In this document: positions 28,568 through 37,829 of the stretch, piece after piece
How positions within the stretch are numbered: the first letter of the stretch is position 1
How the letters are laid out: every line of letters starts with the position of its first letter
Position numbers and translations under genes: made by a program
The notes under the pieces: model-generated
Told to the model about the DNA's origin: nothing
Database searches by the model: none
The model's input: only the letters and a program-made list of their open reading frames with translations
DNA from: Pseudooceanicola nanhaiensis DSM 18065
GTDB lineage: Bacteria; Pseudomonadota; Alphaproteobacteria; Rhodobacterales; Rhodobacteraceae
DNA: 64,000 nucleotides
Direction: 5' to 3'
NCBI RefSeq assembly: GCF_000688295.1
Contig: NZ_JHZF01000020.1
Span: 39,179 to 103,178 of the forward strand

Positions 28568-30001
28568 ATGACCACCAATGCGACTGCACTTGGCACGGAC
28601 CGGACCATCGGCGTGATCGGCGCCGGAACGATGGGCGCGGGGATCGCGCAGCTTGCGGCCGCGAATGGTCATCCCGTCCTGCTCTACGACGCCTTCGACG
28701 GCGCGGCCGAGAAGGGCAAGGCGCGGATCGCCAAGGGCCTGAACGGTCTGGTGGCGCGCGGCAAGATGACCGAGGCGGATGTCGAGGCGCTGGTCGGGCG
28801 GATCACCATCGCCACGGCCCCCGAGGACCTGTCTGGCGTCGCCATGGTGGTCGAGGCCATCGTCGAGAACCTCGAGGTCAAGCGATCGCTGTTCGGCCAG
28901 CTGGAGGGGATCGTGGCGGAGGACACCATCCTCGCCAGCAACACCTCGTCGATCTCGCTGACCGCCATCGCCCGCGACCTGAAGCGGCCCGAGCGTTTTG
29001 TCGGCATGCACTTCTTCAACCCCGCCCCGGTGATGAAGCTGGTCGAGGTGATCTCGGGCGTCGCCACCGCGCCCGAGGTGGCCGCCACCGTTTTCGCCAC
29101 CGCCGAGGCATGGGGCAAGATCGCGGTTCACGCCAAATCCACGCCCGGCTTCATCGTCAACCGCGTCGCGCGGCCCTACTATGCCGAGGCGCTGCGGCTC
29201 TACGAGGAGCAGGTGGCGGATCCGGCGACACTGGATGCCCTGCTGACCGAAGGCGGCGGGTTCCGCATGGGGCCCTTCGCGCTGATCGACCTGATCGGGG
29301 CCGACGTGAACTACACGGTCAACCTGTCCGTCTTCGAAGCCTTCTACAACGAGCCGCGCTTCCGCCCCTCGATCATCCAACTGGAACTGGTGAATTCGGG
29401 ACGCTTCGGGCGCAAGACCGGGCGCGGGTTCTACGACTATTCCGACGGGGCCGAGATGCCCCGCCCGGCGACTGTGTCGGCAGGTGACACCGCCGGTGCG
29501 GCGGACCTTGCCAGCGGGCGGATCGACGACGTTCTGATCATGACGACCCGCGGGCGGACCGCGCGGGCCGAGGCGCGCGATGCGGACCGGCCCGTCATCC
29601 TGCACGACCTGTTCATCGAGGGGACGACGAGACGGCTGGGCTTCACCGTTTCGCCCGGTGTCTCGGACGAGGTGATCGCGCGTTTCGTCGCGGCGCTCAA
29701 GGTGCAGGGCGTGGCGGCGACACGCCTGGCCGACTGGCCGGGGCTTGTGGTGATGCGCACCGTGGCGATGCTGGCGAACGAGGGCTTCGAGGCGGTGATG
29801 CAGGGTGTCGCCGACGAGGACGGTATCGACCTCGCCATGCGCTACGGCGTGAACTATCCCAAGGGTCCGATCGCCTGGGCACAGGAAATCGGCCTGGCGC
29901 GCGTGCTGAGTGTCCTCGACGCGCTACACGAGGCCACCGGCGATCCGCGTTATCGCGCCTCGCTGCGCCTTCGGCTGGCGGCCGAGGCGCTCGAAGACTG
30001 A
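28568..30001 (+). CDS. 3-hydroxyacyl-CoA dehydrogenase, PaaH/PaaC-like
   Basis: A 477-residue enzyme: GAGTMGAGIAQLAAANGH at about residues 18-35, SNTSSISLTAIA, and catalytic HFFNPAPVMKLVEV. C-terminal domains include GGFRMGPFALIDLIGAD and NYPKGPIAWAQEIG. It oxidises 3-hydroxyacyl-CoA with NAD, probably the dicarboxyl-CoA after ring opening. It is the last gene of unit 1, followed by a strong terminator at 30032. Confidence 0.92.
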   Translation: MTTNATALGTDRTIGVIGAGTMGAGIAQLAAANGHPVLLYDAFDGAAEKGKARIAKGLNGLVARGKMTEADVEALVGRITIATAPEDLSGVAMVVEAIVENLEVKRSLFGQLEGIVAEDTILASNTSSISLTAIARDLKRPERFVGMHFFNPAPVMKLVEVISGVATAPEVAATVFATAEAWGKIAVHAKSTPGFIVNRVARPYYAEALRLYEEQVADPATLDALLTEGGGFRMGPFALIDLIGADVNYTVNLSVFEAFYNEPRFRPSIIQLELVNSGRFGRKTGRGFYDYSDGAEMPRPATVSAGDTAGAADLASGRIDDVLIMTTRGRTARAEARDADRPVILHDLFIEGTTRRLGFTVSPGVSDEVIARFVAALKVQGVAATRLADWPGLVVMRTVAMLANEGFEAVMQGVADEDGIDLAMRYGVNYPKGPIAWAQEIGLARVLSVLDALHEATGDPRYRASLRLRLAAEALED

Positions 30002-30031
30002 GGCAGCCGCTGTTTCTGAGCCAGTTTCAGA

Positions 30032-30062
30032 GGGGCAGCGGTTGCGCTGCCCCTTCTGCTTT
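30032..30062 (+). terminator. Rho-independent terminator after unit 1
   Basis: GGGGCAGCG (30032-30040), loop GTTG, CGCTGCCCC (30045-30053), then TTCTGCTTT. The perfect 9-bp GC-rich stem lies 30 bases after the last stop of unit 1 and upstream of the next sigma54 promoter. Confidence 0.85.
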
Positions 30063-30118
30063 GCGCGCCCCAGTATGCGTCCGGTTGCATCCGACACCGT
30101 CCGGTGAGCGGCCGGTTT

Positions 30119-30134
30119 TGGCACGTGGCTTGCT
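30119..30134 (+). promoter_or_regulatory. Sigma54 -24/-12 promoter for unit 2
   Basis: TGGCACGTGGCTTGCT: exact -24 (TGGCACG), 4-base spacer, TTGCT as -12; 10 bases lie between GG and GC. The predicted start is near 30145, giving a leader of about 50 bases before the CoA-transferase gene. Confidence 0.92.
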
Positions 30135-30197
30135 ACTTCCCTGATGACCGGTTCGCGACCGGACCACACTTTGCGGATCAGACTGGAAGGACATCGA

Positions 30198-31409
30198 ATG
30201 ACATCGAACGCGGCGCCGAACGGACCCCTCAAGGGGTTGAAGATCGTGGATCTGACGTCGGTGGTCTTCGGTCCCTATTCCACGCAGATCCTGTCCGACC
30301 TTGGCGCCGACGTGATCAAGGTCGAGTCCCCGGCCGGGGACATCATGCGGTTCGTCGGCAAGCATGGCGAAACGGGGATGGGCCCCGTCCACCTGAACGT
30401 GAACCGCGGCAAGAAGGTCATCACGCTGGACCTGAAAAAGCCCGACGCGCTGGCGGTGCTGCACGATCTGATCCGCGATGCCGACGTGTTCGTGCACACG
30501 ATGCGCCCCGCCGCCGCCGCGCGGCTGAAGATCGGCTATGACGACCTGCGCGAGATCAATCCCTCGCTGATATATGCGGGTGCCTACGGCTTTGCCGCCG
30601 ACGGCCCCTATGCCGCCAAACCGGCCTATGACGATATCATCCAGGGCCTGTCGGGCTTTGCCGCGCTGAACGCGCATCTGGTGGGCGAGCCGCGGTTCGT
30701 CCCGAACGTCATCAACGACAAGATCTGCAGCCTCGTGCTGACGTACTCGATCCTCGCCGCCGCCTATCACCGGCAGGCGACCGGCGAAGGGCAGGCGATC
30801 GAGGTGCCGATGTTCGAATCCTCGGTCCAGTTCCTGCTGGTCGAGCATCTGGGCGACCGCACCTTCGGCAAGGATGAACCGCCCGGATACGCCCGCGTCC
30901 TGTCGCAGCTGCGCAAACCGCACAAGACGCAGGACGGCTACCTGTGCGTGCTGCCCTACAACGACAGGAACTGGGCCGACTTCTTTCGCATCGTCGGCCG
31001 CCCGGACCTGATCGAGGATGCGCGCTTCTCCAGCCACGCCGCCCGCAGCGCCAACTACGAGGTGCTCTATTCCATGCTGGCGGACTTCATGGCCGAACGC
31101 CCCTCGGCGTTCTGGCTCGAGACGCTGGCCGAATACAACATTCCAGTCGCCAAGGTGCAGGACCTCGAGGACCTGTTCGAGGACGAGCATCTGAATGCGG
31201 TCAACTTCTTTACCGAGGTGGATCATCCCGACAGTGGCAAGATCCTCGCCACCCGGCAGAGCGTGAGCTTTTCCGCCACGCCGCCGCGGATCGGCGGTCC
31301 GGCCGGACGGATGGGCGCGCACACCGTCGAGGTGCTCAAGGGCCTCGGTTACGACGACGACAGGATCGGAAAGCTGCTGGCCGAAGGGAGCGTCCGAAAG
31401 GCCGACTGA
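30198..31409 (+). CDS. Family III (CaiB/BaiF) CoA-transferase
   Basis: A 403-residue protein from ATG 30198, with GGAAGG 9-14 bases upstream. Family motifs are LKIVDLTSVVFGPYSTQIL, GADVIKVESPAGDIMR and YDDIIQGLSGFAAL with the likely nucleophilic Asp, plus GQAIEVPMFES. It activates a carboxylate with CoA from a donor thioester. It is the first gene of unit 2, directly ahead of the DctQ-M-P genes, so the imported acid may be its substrate. Confidence 0.9.
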   Translation: MTSNAAPNGPLKGLKIVDLTSVVFGPYSTQILSDLGADVIKVESPAGDIMRFVGKHGETGMGPVHLNVNRGKKVITLDLKKPDALAVLHDLIRDADVFVHTMRPAAAARLKIGYDDLREINPSLIYAGAYGFAADGPYAAKPAYDDIIQGLSGFAALNAHLVGEPRFVPNVINDKICSLVLTYSILAAAYHRQATGEGQAIEVPMFESSVQFLLVEHLGDRTFGKDEPPGYARVLSQLRKPHKTQDGYLCVLPYNDRNWADFFRIVGRPDLIEDARFSSHAARSANYEVLYSMLADFMAERPSAFWLETLAEYNIPVAKVQDLEDLFEDEHLNAVNFFTEVDHPDSGKILATRQSVSFSATPPRIGGPAGRMGAHTVEVLKGLGYDDDRIGKLLAEGSVRKAD

Positions 31410-31457
31410 GGAGGCGGCCTTTCCGACCGACATGACTGCAGAGCAAGGGGGAGTGTG

Positions 31458-32018
31458 ATGCAACAGATGCCAAGCGCCGAAGGAAACGGCGTGATCTGGA
31501 AGGCGACGCGCCGGCTGACGGATGTGTTCATCCTGATCGCCGGGATCGGCCTGTTCCTGATGATGATCCATGTCGTCATCGACGTCATCGCGCGCGCGCT
31601 GTTCCGCGTCGCGCTGCCCGGCACGATCGAGGTCGTGTCCTCCTACTACATGGTCATGGCCGTGTTCCTGCCGCTGGCGATGGTCCAGCGGCGGCACGCG
31701 CACATCATGGTCAGCCTGTTCACCGAATGGATGTCGCCCCGCGCCGTTCACCGGCTGGACACCATCGTCCGCGTCATCTTTGCGCTGGCCGCGATCGGCT
31801 TCGTCATCGTGACAGGCGGTGTCGCGATCGAAAAGACCGAGATCGAGGAGAAGATCGTCACGCCTGACGGCTTCGTCCTGATCTGGCTGTCGCGCTGGCT
31901 GCTGCCGATCAGCGCCTCGGCGCTGGCCATCGTCCTGCTGTGTCAGGCCGCCGGACTTGCCGGTCCGCGGGGCGGGCAGGGCGATCCCGAAAACCACAAC
32001 GACGAAAGCGGAGCCTGA
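31458..32018 (+). CDS. TRAP transporter small membrane subunit (DctQ family)
   Basis: A 186-residue protein from ATG 31458 with GGGGGAG upstream. It has four hydrophobic segments and the DctQ pattern ALPGTIEVVSSYYMVMAVFLPLA followed by MVQRRHAHIMVSL. It forms the membrane part of a tripartite ATP-independent periplasmic transporter with the DctM-type protein encoded 2 bases downstream. The transported substrate is likely an organic acid of the pathway. Confidence 0.92.
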   Translation: MQQMPSAEGNGVIWKATRRLTDVFILIAGIGLFLMMIHVVIDVIARALFRVALPGTIEVVSSYYMVMAVFLPLAMVQRRHAHIMVSLFTEWMSPRAVHRLDTIVRVIFALAAIGFVIVTGGVAIEKTEIEEKIVTPDGFVLIWLSRWLLPISASALAIVLLCQAAGLAGPRGGQGDPENHNDESGA

Positions 32019-32020
32019 CC

Positions 32021-33328
32021 ATGAGCGCGATGACCATCGGCCTTGTCGGCCTCGGCAGCCTGATCGTGCTGCTTGCGGTGCGCATTCCCGTGGGCCTTGC
32101 CCTTGCGCTCGTGTCGTTCTTCGGCGTGCTGGCGATCCGCGACATCAACGCGGCCATCGGCATGGTGAAATCCATGCCCTACGACTTCGTCGCGCACTGG
32201 TCGCTGTCGGCGATCCCGCTGTTCCTGCTGATGGGGAACATCGCCTACAACACCGGTATCACCGAGGCGCTTTTCGTCGTGATGCGGCGCCTTGTGCGCA
32301 AGCTGCCCGGCGGTCTGGTCATCGCGACCAACCTCGCCGGCGCGGGCTTCGCGGCCGTGTCGGGGTCGAGCATGGCCACCGCAGCCGCACTTGGCCGGAT
32401 CGCGGCGCCCGAGATGTTGAAGGTCGGCTACCAGCCCGCCCTCGCCGGGGGCGCCATCGCGGCGACCGGCACACTTGGCGCGCTGATCCCGCCCAGCATC
32501 CTGATGGTGCTGTTCGCCGTCTTCGCGCAGGTCTCGGTCGGCCAGATGCTGATCGCGGGGATCCTGCCGGGCCTGCTGACCGTCGCGGTCTACATCGGCA
32601 TGGTGTCGCTGCGCTGCTGGCTGAACCCCAGCATCGCTCCGCGGACCGAACTGGACAGCAACGATGCCGAATACCGGGCCGCCGCGCGCCGTGTCTGGCC
32701 GCTGCCGGTGATCTCGATCCTGGTTCTGGGCGGTATCTACGGCGGGTTCTTCACCTCGACCGAGGCCGCGGCCTTTGGCGCCTTCTTCACCCTGCTGGTA
32801 ACGATGGTGCAGCGGTCGCTGACGATGACGGCCCTTTGGAACAGCGTCGTGGAGACGCTGGAAAGCACCGCCGCGATCTTCTTCGTCGCGGTCGGCGCGA
32901 TGTTCCTGACCCGGTTCCTCGCGCTCAGCGGCCTGCCGTTCCATATCTCGGGCTGGATCGACGACTGGAGCCCGGAGCCCCTGACGCTGGTGCTGCTGGC
33001 CTGCCTCGTGTTCCTCGTGCTGGGCATGTTCCTCGACGCGATCGGGCTGATGCTGCTGACCCTTCCGGTCATGCTGCCGATCTTCCGGTCCTACGACATG
33101 GACATCATCTGGATCGGCGTCCTCGTCGTGAAGCTGGTCGAGATCGGGCTGATGACGCCGCCGGTCGGACTGAACGTCTACGTCGTCAAGGGCGTGATGG
33201 GGAACACCGTGTCGCTGGACAAGCTGTTCAGGGGGGTCGCGTGGTTCCTCGGGGCCGAGATCGTGATCATGGCGCTGCTCATCGCGTTCCCGTCGATCAG
33301 CACCTTCCTTGTGACTTTCATGCGCTAG
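32021..33328 (+). CDS. TRAP transporter large permease (DctM family)
   Basis: A 435-residue, about 12-helix permease. Typical motifs include PLFLLMGNIAYNTG, the discontinuous-helix region AGFAAVSGSSMATAAALGRIA, TGTLGALIPPSI, and LTPPVG-like MTPPVGLNVYVVKG near the C-terminus. It imports the substrate with Na+ in the family's usual mechanism. ATG 32021 is two bases after the DctQ stop. Confidence 0.95.
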   Translation: MSAMTIGLVGLGSLIVLLAVRIPVGLALALVSFFGVLAIRDINAAIGMVKSMPYDFVAHWSLSAIPLFLLMGNIAYNTGITEALFVVMRRLVRKLPGGLVIATNLAGAGFAAVSGSSMATAAALGRIAAPEMLKVGYQPALAGGAIAATGTLGALIPPSILMVLFAVFAQVSVGQMLIAGILPGLLTVAVYIGMVSLRCWLNPSIAPRTELDSNDAEYRAAARRVWPLPVISILVLGGIYGGFFTSTEAAAFGAFFTLLVTMVQRSLTMTALWNSVVETLESTAAIFFVAVGAMFLTRFLALSGLPFHISGWIDDWSPEPLTLVLLACLVFLVLGMFLDAIGLMLLTLPVMLPIFRSYDMDIIWIGVLVVKLVEIGLMTPPVGLNVYVVKGVMGNTVSLDKLFRGVAWFLGAEIVIMALLIAFPSISTFLVTFMR

Positions 33329-33334
33329 ACCATC

Positions 33335-33357
33335 CCGCCCGGTCCAGCGCCGGGCGG
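33335..33357 (+). other. Intercistronic hairpin between DctM and DctP genes (TRAP 1)
   Basis: CCGCCCGG (33335-33342), short loop, CCGGGCGG (33350-33357), with no U-tract. It likely protects or separates the downstream message, giving more binding protein than permease. The second TRAP operon has a similar hairpin in the same place. Confidence 0.55.
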
Positions 33358-33382
33358 CCCATCAATCAACGGAGGAGAGAAA

Positions 33383-34495
33383 ATGAAAAACCTGAAAACA
33401 TATGCGTCCGTTCTGACGCTCGCGGTCGCCTCGATCGGCACCGCGGCGCAGGCGACCGACCTGATCTACGGCAGCTACCTGTCGCCCGAGCACGGCAACA
33501 ACAAGTTCGGGATGGAGCGGTTCATGGAAGAGGCCAAAACGGTCTCCGAAGGATCGCTGAGCTTCCAGTTCATTCCCGGTGGCGCGCTGGTCGGGGCCAA
33601 GACCACGCTGGAAGGCATCCGCGACGGGATCGTCGACGGCGGGATCGTCGTGTCGCTCTACCATGCGTCGGACCTGCCCTATAACTCGGTCATCACCAAC
33701 CTGACAGCCTTCGGCGGTGACGCCGCCGTCGTGGCCGGTGCGACCAACGAGACGACCCTCCTGAACTGCCCGCAGTGCATGGAAGAATGGGCGAACTGGA
33801 ACGTGAAGCACCTCGGGGCCTATTCGACCTCGATGTACAAGCTGCTGTGCGCCAAGGAAGTGACCAGCATCGAGGACATCAAGGGCTGGCGCATCCGCGC
33901 GGCCGGCGCGACGGGCCGGTGGATCAACCACCTCGGCGCGACGCCGGTGAACATCCCGGCCACTGACACCTACGAGGCGCTGCAGCGCGGCCAGGTCGAA
34001 TGCACGGTCGGTTCGCTGAGCTGGCTCAAGACCTTCTCGCTCGGCGACGTGGCGAAATACGTCTACGACCTGCCGTCGGGCGCGTATTTCGGCGGCAGCA
34101 TCGCGAACATCAACACCAACCGGTGGGACTCGCTGTCGGACATCGAGAAAAAGGCGATCATCGCCGCGGCCCCCAAGGCCGTCTCGGGTGCGACCGTCAT
34201 GGGCTATATCGGCGATGACGTCGAATATGCCGAAACCGGCGCCGCCGCGGATGGCATCACCATCAACACGCCGTCCGAGGAAGAGATGGCCATGGTCGAT
34301 GAATACCGCAAGACCGAGGCCGACCTGATCATCAAGATGGCGCAGGACGCAGGCATCGAAGGCGCCGAGGAGATCGTGAACGCGTTCCTCGCGAACCTCG
34401 AGAAGTGGGAGGGCATCATCGCCGAGATCGGCCACGATCCGGCGAAATACGAAGAAGCCCTGCAGCGCGAGATCTACTCCAAACTGGACATGTGA
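33383..34495 (+). CDS. TRAP transporter periplasmic substrate-binding protein (DctP family)
   Basis: A 370-residue protein with a clear Sec signal peptide (MKNLKTYASV...AAQA-TD) and GGAGGAGAG before the ATG. It has the DctP fold: FIPGGALVGAKTTLEGIRDG, GWRIRAAGATGRWINHLGATPVNI and LQRGQVECTVGS. The usual Arg for carboxylate binding (KGWRIR) is present. A CPQC motif occurs near residue 130. It ends unit 2 and is followed by a strong terminator. Sequence is clearly distinct from the two other binding proteins of the window. Confidence 0.93.
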   Translation: MKNLKTYASVLTLAVASIGTAAQATDLIYGSYLSPEHGNNKFGMERFMEEAKTVSEGSLSFQFIPGGALVGAKTTLEGIRDGIVDGGIVVSLYHASDLPYNSVITNLTAFGGDAAVVAGATNETTLLNCPQCMEEWANWNVKHLGAYSTSMYKLLCAKEVTSIEDIKGWRIRAAGATGRWINHLGATPVNIPATDTYEALQRGQVECTVGSLSWLKTFSLGDVAKYVYDLPSGAYFGGSIANINTNRWDSLSDIEKKAIIAAAPKAVSGATVMGYIGDDVEYAETGAAADGITINTPSEEEMAMVDEYRKTEADLIIKMAQDAGIEGAEEIVNAFLANLEKWEGIIAEIGHDPAKYEEALQREIYSKLDM

Positions 34496-34511
34496 TCCCG
34501 GCAATACCCGA

Positions 34512-34544
34512 GGCCGGCGGCAGGATTTGCCGCCGGCCTTTTCG
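34512..34544 (+). terminator. Rho-independent terminator after unit 2
   Basis: GGCCGGCGGCA, loop, TTGCCGCCGGCC, then TTTTCGT: a perfect GC-rich stem of about 11 bp with a T-run, 17 bases after the DctP stop. Confidence 0.88.
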
Positions 34545-34612
34545 TGTCCGCCGTCCGGCCTGCACATAAAATAATTGTTATCTGGCAACCGATTTTCCGC
34601 GGGTCCGAGTTT

Positions 34613-34628
34613 TGGCCCGCCGTTTGCA
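34613..34628 (+). promoter_or_regulatory. Sigma54 -24/-12 promoter for unit 3
   Basis: TGGCCCGCCGTTTGCA: one change (A to C) in the -24 box, perfect -12, correct GG-N10-GC spacing. The predicted start is near 34640, leaving a leader of about 125 bases before the DctQ gene. Confidence 0.85.
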
Positions 34629-34763
34629 AATGAACGGGTGACCGCCACGCGCAACAGCGTGTCCGGGCAGAACGACAACGTGGAGGACAAGGATGCTGCG
34701 CAGCGAAACGACAGGGGACCACGCGACCGGATCGGCGCGACCCGAAACCGGGAGTATGGTCCA

Positions 34764-35261
34764 ATGAAAGCGCTCGACCGCATCCTCTCCGGCATCAGCA
34801 CGGTCACAGGCGTGATCGCCGGCATCTGCCTGATGCTCATGCTGGCCCTGATCATGGCCGACGTCTCGGCCAAATACCTGTTCCACATGCCGATCACCGG
34901 CACGTTGGAAATCGTTTCCTACTACTTCATGCCGATCGCGGTGTATCTCGCGCTGCCGTATGTTGAGCGGTCGGGCGAACACATCTCGGTGCCGCTGGTG
35001 ACCGACCTGCTGCCCGTCCTTGTGCGCCACATCCTGTCGATCCTCGTCGCCCTGTTCAGCGCTGCGTACCTGCTGGTCGTAGCATGGGCATGCGGTGAAA
35101 AGGCCGCCGCGCTCATGCGCACCGGCGAGGAAGTCGGGCTGATCTACTTCGACCTCATCATCTGGCCGCCCCGCTGGCTGGTGCCGATCGCCTTCGTGCT
35201 GATGGCCATCCAGATCGTCCACGGCGCATTCAAGAAAGACAGCGAGGCACACGCTCAATGA
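34764..35261 (+). CDS. TRAP transporter small membrane subunit (DctQ family)
   Basis: A 165-residue protein starting MKALDRILSGISTVTGVIAG, with GGAG upstream. Four membrane segments and the DctQ signature HMPITGTLEIVSYYFMPIAVYLALPYVERSGEHISV. An open frame extends upstream but starts in the leader, so the internal ATG is preferred. It overlaps the DctM start by 4 bases. Confidence 0.9.
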   Translation: MKALDRILSGISTVTGVIAGICLMLMLALIMADVSAKYLFHMPITGTLEIVSYYFMPIAVYLALPYVERSGEHISVPLVTDLLPVLVRHILSILVALFSAAYLLVVAWACGEKAAALMRTGEEVGLIYFDLIIWPPRWLVPIAFVLMAIQIVHGAFKKDSEAHAQ

Positions 35262-36568
35262 CACCTCTGGTTATCGGATTTCTGTCCCTCGGGGGGCTGC
35301 TGGTTCTGCTTGCCATGCGGGTGCATGTCGGTATCGCCCTCGGTGCGGTTTCGCTGCTGGGGATGTGGGCCATCCGTGGCCCCAAGGCCGCCGTCGCAGC
35401 CGTTGCCGACCTGCCTTACCAGTTCGTCGCCCACTGGACGCTCAGCGCCGTGCCGCTGTTCCTGCTGATGGGGGCCATCGTCTTTCACACCGGCCTGACT
35501 GCCAGCCTTTATACCGCCGCGCGGAACTGGCTGAACTTCCTGCCGGGCGGCCTGGCCATCGCCACCAACGCTGCCGGTGCGGGCTTTGCTGCCGTGTCCG
35601 GCTCCAGCCTCGCGTCCGCTGCGGCGATCGGCCGGATCGCCATCCCTGAAATGCTGCGCGCGAAATACGATCCCGGCCTGACGGCCGCCGTGGTCGCGGC
35701 CAGCGGCACCATCGGGTCGCTGATCCCACCAAGTATCCTGCTGGTGATCTATGGCACCTTCACGGAACAGCCGATCGGCGAACTGCTGATCGCCGGTATC
35801 CTGCCGGGCCTGCTGACGGCCGCCGTCTATACCGTCCTGATCCTGACGCGCTGCGTCGCGAACCCGAAGCTCGCGCCGAAGGTGCAGGAGACGGTGTCGT
35901 GGTCCGAGAAGTGGGCATCGCTGCGCGAAACCTGGCCGGTGCCGGTCCTGTTCTTCGCCGTGGTCGTCAGCATCTATGCGGGCATCGCGACCGCGACCGA
36001 GGCCGCCGCCGTCGGTGCCTTCGTCGCGCTGCTGATCGCCGTGCTCCAGCGCCGCCTGACCAAGAGGGCGATGTTCGAAAGCATCATGGAAGCGGTGACG
36101 TCCACTGGTTCGATCTTCTTCGTCGCCATGGGCGCGATCCTGCTGACCCGGCTTCTGGCGCTCAGCGGCATCCCGTTCTGGATGGTGCAGCAGCTCAACG
36201 CGTCCGAAGTCGATCCGCTCGTCTTCCTGCTGGGCGTGTCGATCATCTACTTCATCCTCGGCATGTTCCTCGATCCGATCGGCCTGATGCTGGTGACGCT
36301 GCCGGTGCTCTACCCGCTGTTCGAAGCGATGGACATGAACCTGATCTGGGTCGGCATCCTCGTCATCAAGTATCTCGAGATCGGGCTGCTTACACCGCCG
36401 GTCGGCTTGAACGTCTACGTCGTCAAGGGCGTGGCGGGCGACCGGATCGCGCTCGGCACGATCTTCAAGGGCGTGACCTGGTTCCTGCTGGCCGAGCTCG
36501 TCGTCCTGACCCTGCTGATAAGCTTCCCGGCCATTTCGCTCTGGCTGCCAAGCTTGATCGTCAAATGA
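35258..36568 (+). CDS. TRAP transporter large permease (DctM family)
   Basis: A 436-residue, about 12-helix permease with PLFLLMGAIVFHTG, AGFAAVSGSSLASAAAIGRIA, SGTIGSLIPPSI and LTPPVGLNVYVVKG. Same architecture as the first DctM but clearly diverged. It works with the DctQ before it and the DctP after it, and may also serve the orphan binding protein at 50167. Confidence 0.95.
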   Translation: MTPLVIGFLSLGGLLVLLAMRVHVGIALGAVSLLGMWAIRGPKAAVAAVADLPYQFVAHWTLSAVPLFLLMGAIVFHTGLTASLYTAARNWLNFLPGGLAIATNAAGAGFAAVSGSSLASAAAIGRIAIPEMLRAKYDPGLTAAVVAASGTIGSLIPPSILLVIYGTFTEQPIGELLIAGILPGLLTAAVYTVLILTRCVANPKLAPKVQETVSWSEKWASLRETWPVPVLFFAVVVSIYAGIATATEAAAVGAFVALLIAVLQRRLTKRAMFESIMEAVTSTGSIFFVAMGAILLTRLLALSGIPFWMVQQLNASEVDPLVFLLGVSIIYFILGMFLDPIGLMLVTLPVLYPLFEAMDMNLIWVGILVIKYLEIGLLTPPVGLNVYVVKGVAGDRIALGTIFKGVTWFLLAELVVLTLLISFPAISLWLPSLIVK

Positions 36569-36578
36569 ACCGGTGACT

Positions 36579-36601
36579 GCCGGGCGGGCCATCTGCCCGG
36601 C
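36579..36601 (+). other. Intercistronic hairpin between DctM and DctP genes (TRAP 2)
   Basis: GCCGGGC (36579-36585) pairs with GCCCGGC (36595-36601) with no U-tract. It occupies the same place as the hairpin in the first TRAP operon. Confidence 0.5.
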
Positions 36602-36652
36602 GCAACGCCAGTCTCTCAACGCAGCACCGCTGCACTCACTGGAGGAAACTAA

Positions 36653-37768
36653 GTGAAGACCAACTCAGGAAAAATCGCAGCCGCGGCCCTTCTGGCCGCA
36701 AGCGCACTCACCGCCGCACCGGCGATGGCGCAGAACCTGCAATACGCGAACTACCTGCCGCCGACCCATCCTGGCAACGTTTTCGCGCTGGAACCGATGT
36801 TCAAGGCGCTCGAGGAAAAGAGCGGCGGCAGCCTGAAGATCACCCTGCAGGCCGGTGGCGCACTGGCCGGGGCCAAGGACACGCTGTCGGCCATCGAGAC
36901 CGGCCTGATCGACGGCGGTTTCATCGTGTCGGTCTATGTGCCGAACGAAATCCCGCTGAACACCACCATGTCCGACATGGCGATGCTGATGGAAGATCCG
37001 GTCACCATGGTCGGCGCGCTGAACGAAACCGTTCTGCTGGGCTGCCCGTCCTGCCTCGAGGAATACCAGGGCCACAACGTGACCTACCTCGGCGCCTATG
37101 CGACGACGCCCTACAACCTGATGTGCAAGGACCCGGTCAGCACGCTGTCCGACATCCAGGGCCTCAAGATCCGGTCCGCCGGTGACGTCTATGGCCGCTG
37201 GATCGCGGAAATGGGCGGCGTTCCGGTGAACGTCGCGAACTCCGAAGCCTACGAGGCCATGCAGCGCGGTCAGCTCGACTGCGTCTACGGCTCTGTCGGC
37301 TGGCTCAAGTCGCTGTCGCTCTGGGACGTGTCCAAGCACGTGCTGCGTCAGGACATGGGTGCCTTCGGCGGCGGCGCGCTGATCGCCTTCAACACCGACA
37401 CCTGGGAAGGTCTGAGCGACGAAGCGCGCGCCATGATCACGGACGAGGTTCCGGCGGCGCTCGCGCGGCTGGCCATCGGTTACGCGGAAGAGGATGAAGA
37501 GGCGATTGCCGAAGCGTCCGAACACGGCGTGACCGTCAACGGCAAGGACCCGGAACTGGGCGCCCTGCTGGCGGAGTACCAGAAATCGGAAATCGAGTCG
37601 GCGGTCGCCGAAGCGGAAGAGCGTGGCGCGGAGAATGCACAGGCGCTGGCCGACACCTTCGTCGCGAACCTCGCCAAGTGGAAGAAGATCTCGGACGAGG
37701 CCGGTGGCGACGTCGCCAAGGTCGAAGAGGCCCTGCGCCGCGAGATCTATTCCAAGCTGGGCAACTGA
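36653..37768 (+). CDS. TRAP transporter periplasmic substrate-binding protein (DctP family)
   Basis: A 371-residue protein with GTG start and GGAGGAA upstream. Signal peptide is MKTNSGKIAAAALLAAS...APAMA-QN. DctP motifs include LQAGGALAGAKDTLSAIETG, GLKIRSAGDVYGRWIAEMGG and MQRGQLDCVYGS; a CPSC motif lies in the middle. Residue by residue it is strikingly similar to the orphan binding protein at 50167 through the whole length, ending alike in RREIYSKLGN. It likely delivers a related acid to the permease encoded just upstream. Confidence 0.93.
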   Translation: MKTNSGKIAAAALLAASALTAAPAMAQNLQYANYLPPTHPGNVFALEPMFKALEEKSGGSLKITLQAGGALAGAKDTLSAIETGLIDGGFIVSVYVPNEIPLNTTMSDMAMLMEDPVTMVGALNETVLLGCPSCLEEYQGHNVTYLGAYATTPYNLMCKDPVSTLSDIQGLKIRSAGDVYGRWIAEMGGVPVNVANSEAYEAMQRGQLDCVYGSVGWLKSLSLWDVSKHVLRQDMGAFGGGALIAFNTDTWEGLSDEARAMITDEVPAALARLAIGYAEEDEEAIAEASEHGVTVNGKDPELGALLAEYQKSEIESAVAEAEERGAENAQALADTFVANLAKWKKISDEAGGDVAKVEEALRREIYSKLGN

Positions 37769-37787
37769 TACCGGCTGCATATGATCT

Positions 37788-37818
37788 ATCCGGGCGCGTC
37801 CACACGCGCCCGGATTTC
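37788..37818 (+). terminator. Terminator-like hairpin after TRAP 2
   Basis: ATCCGGGCGCGT (37788-37799), loop CCAC, ACGCGCCCGGAT (37804-37815), then TTTC. The 12-bp stem is perfect. It could attenuate rather than stop, because a CoA-transferase gene follows 15 bases later without its own visible promoter. Confidence 0.75.
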
Positions 37819-37829
37819 ACGGGAGGGAA

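Noticed and set aside
18614..30001. Unit 1 as a phenylacetate or benzoate pathway
   Set aside because: No ring epoxidase, oxygenase or benzoyl-CoA reductase genes are present. The PaaH-like dehydrogenases alone are generic beta-oxidation enzymes.
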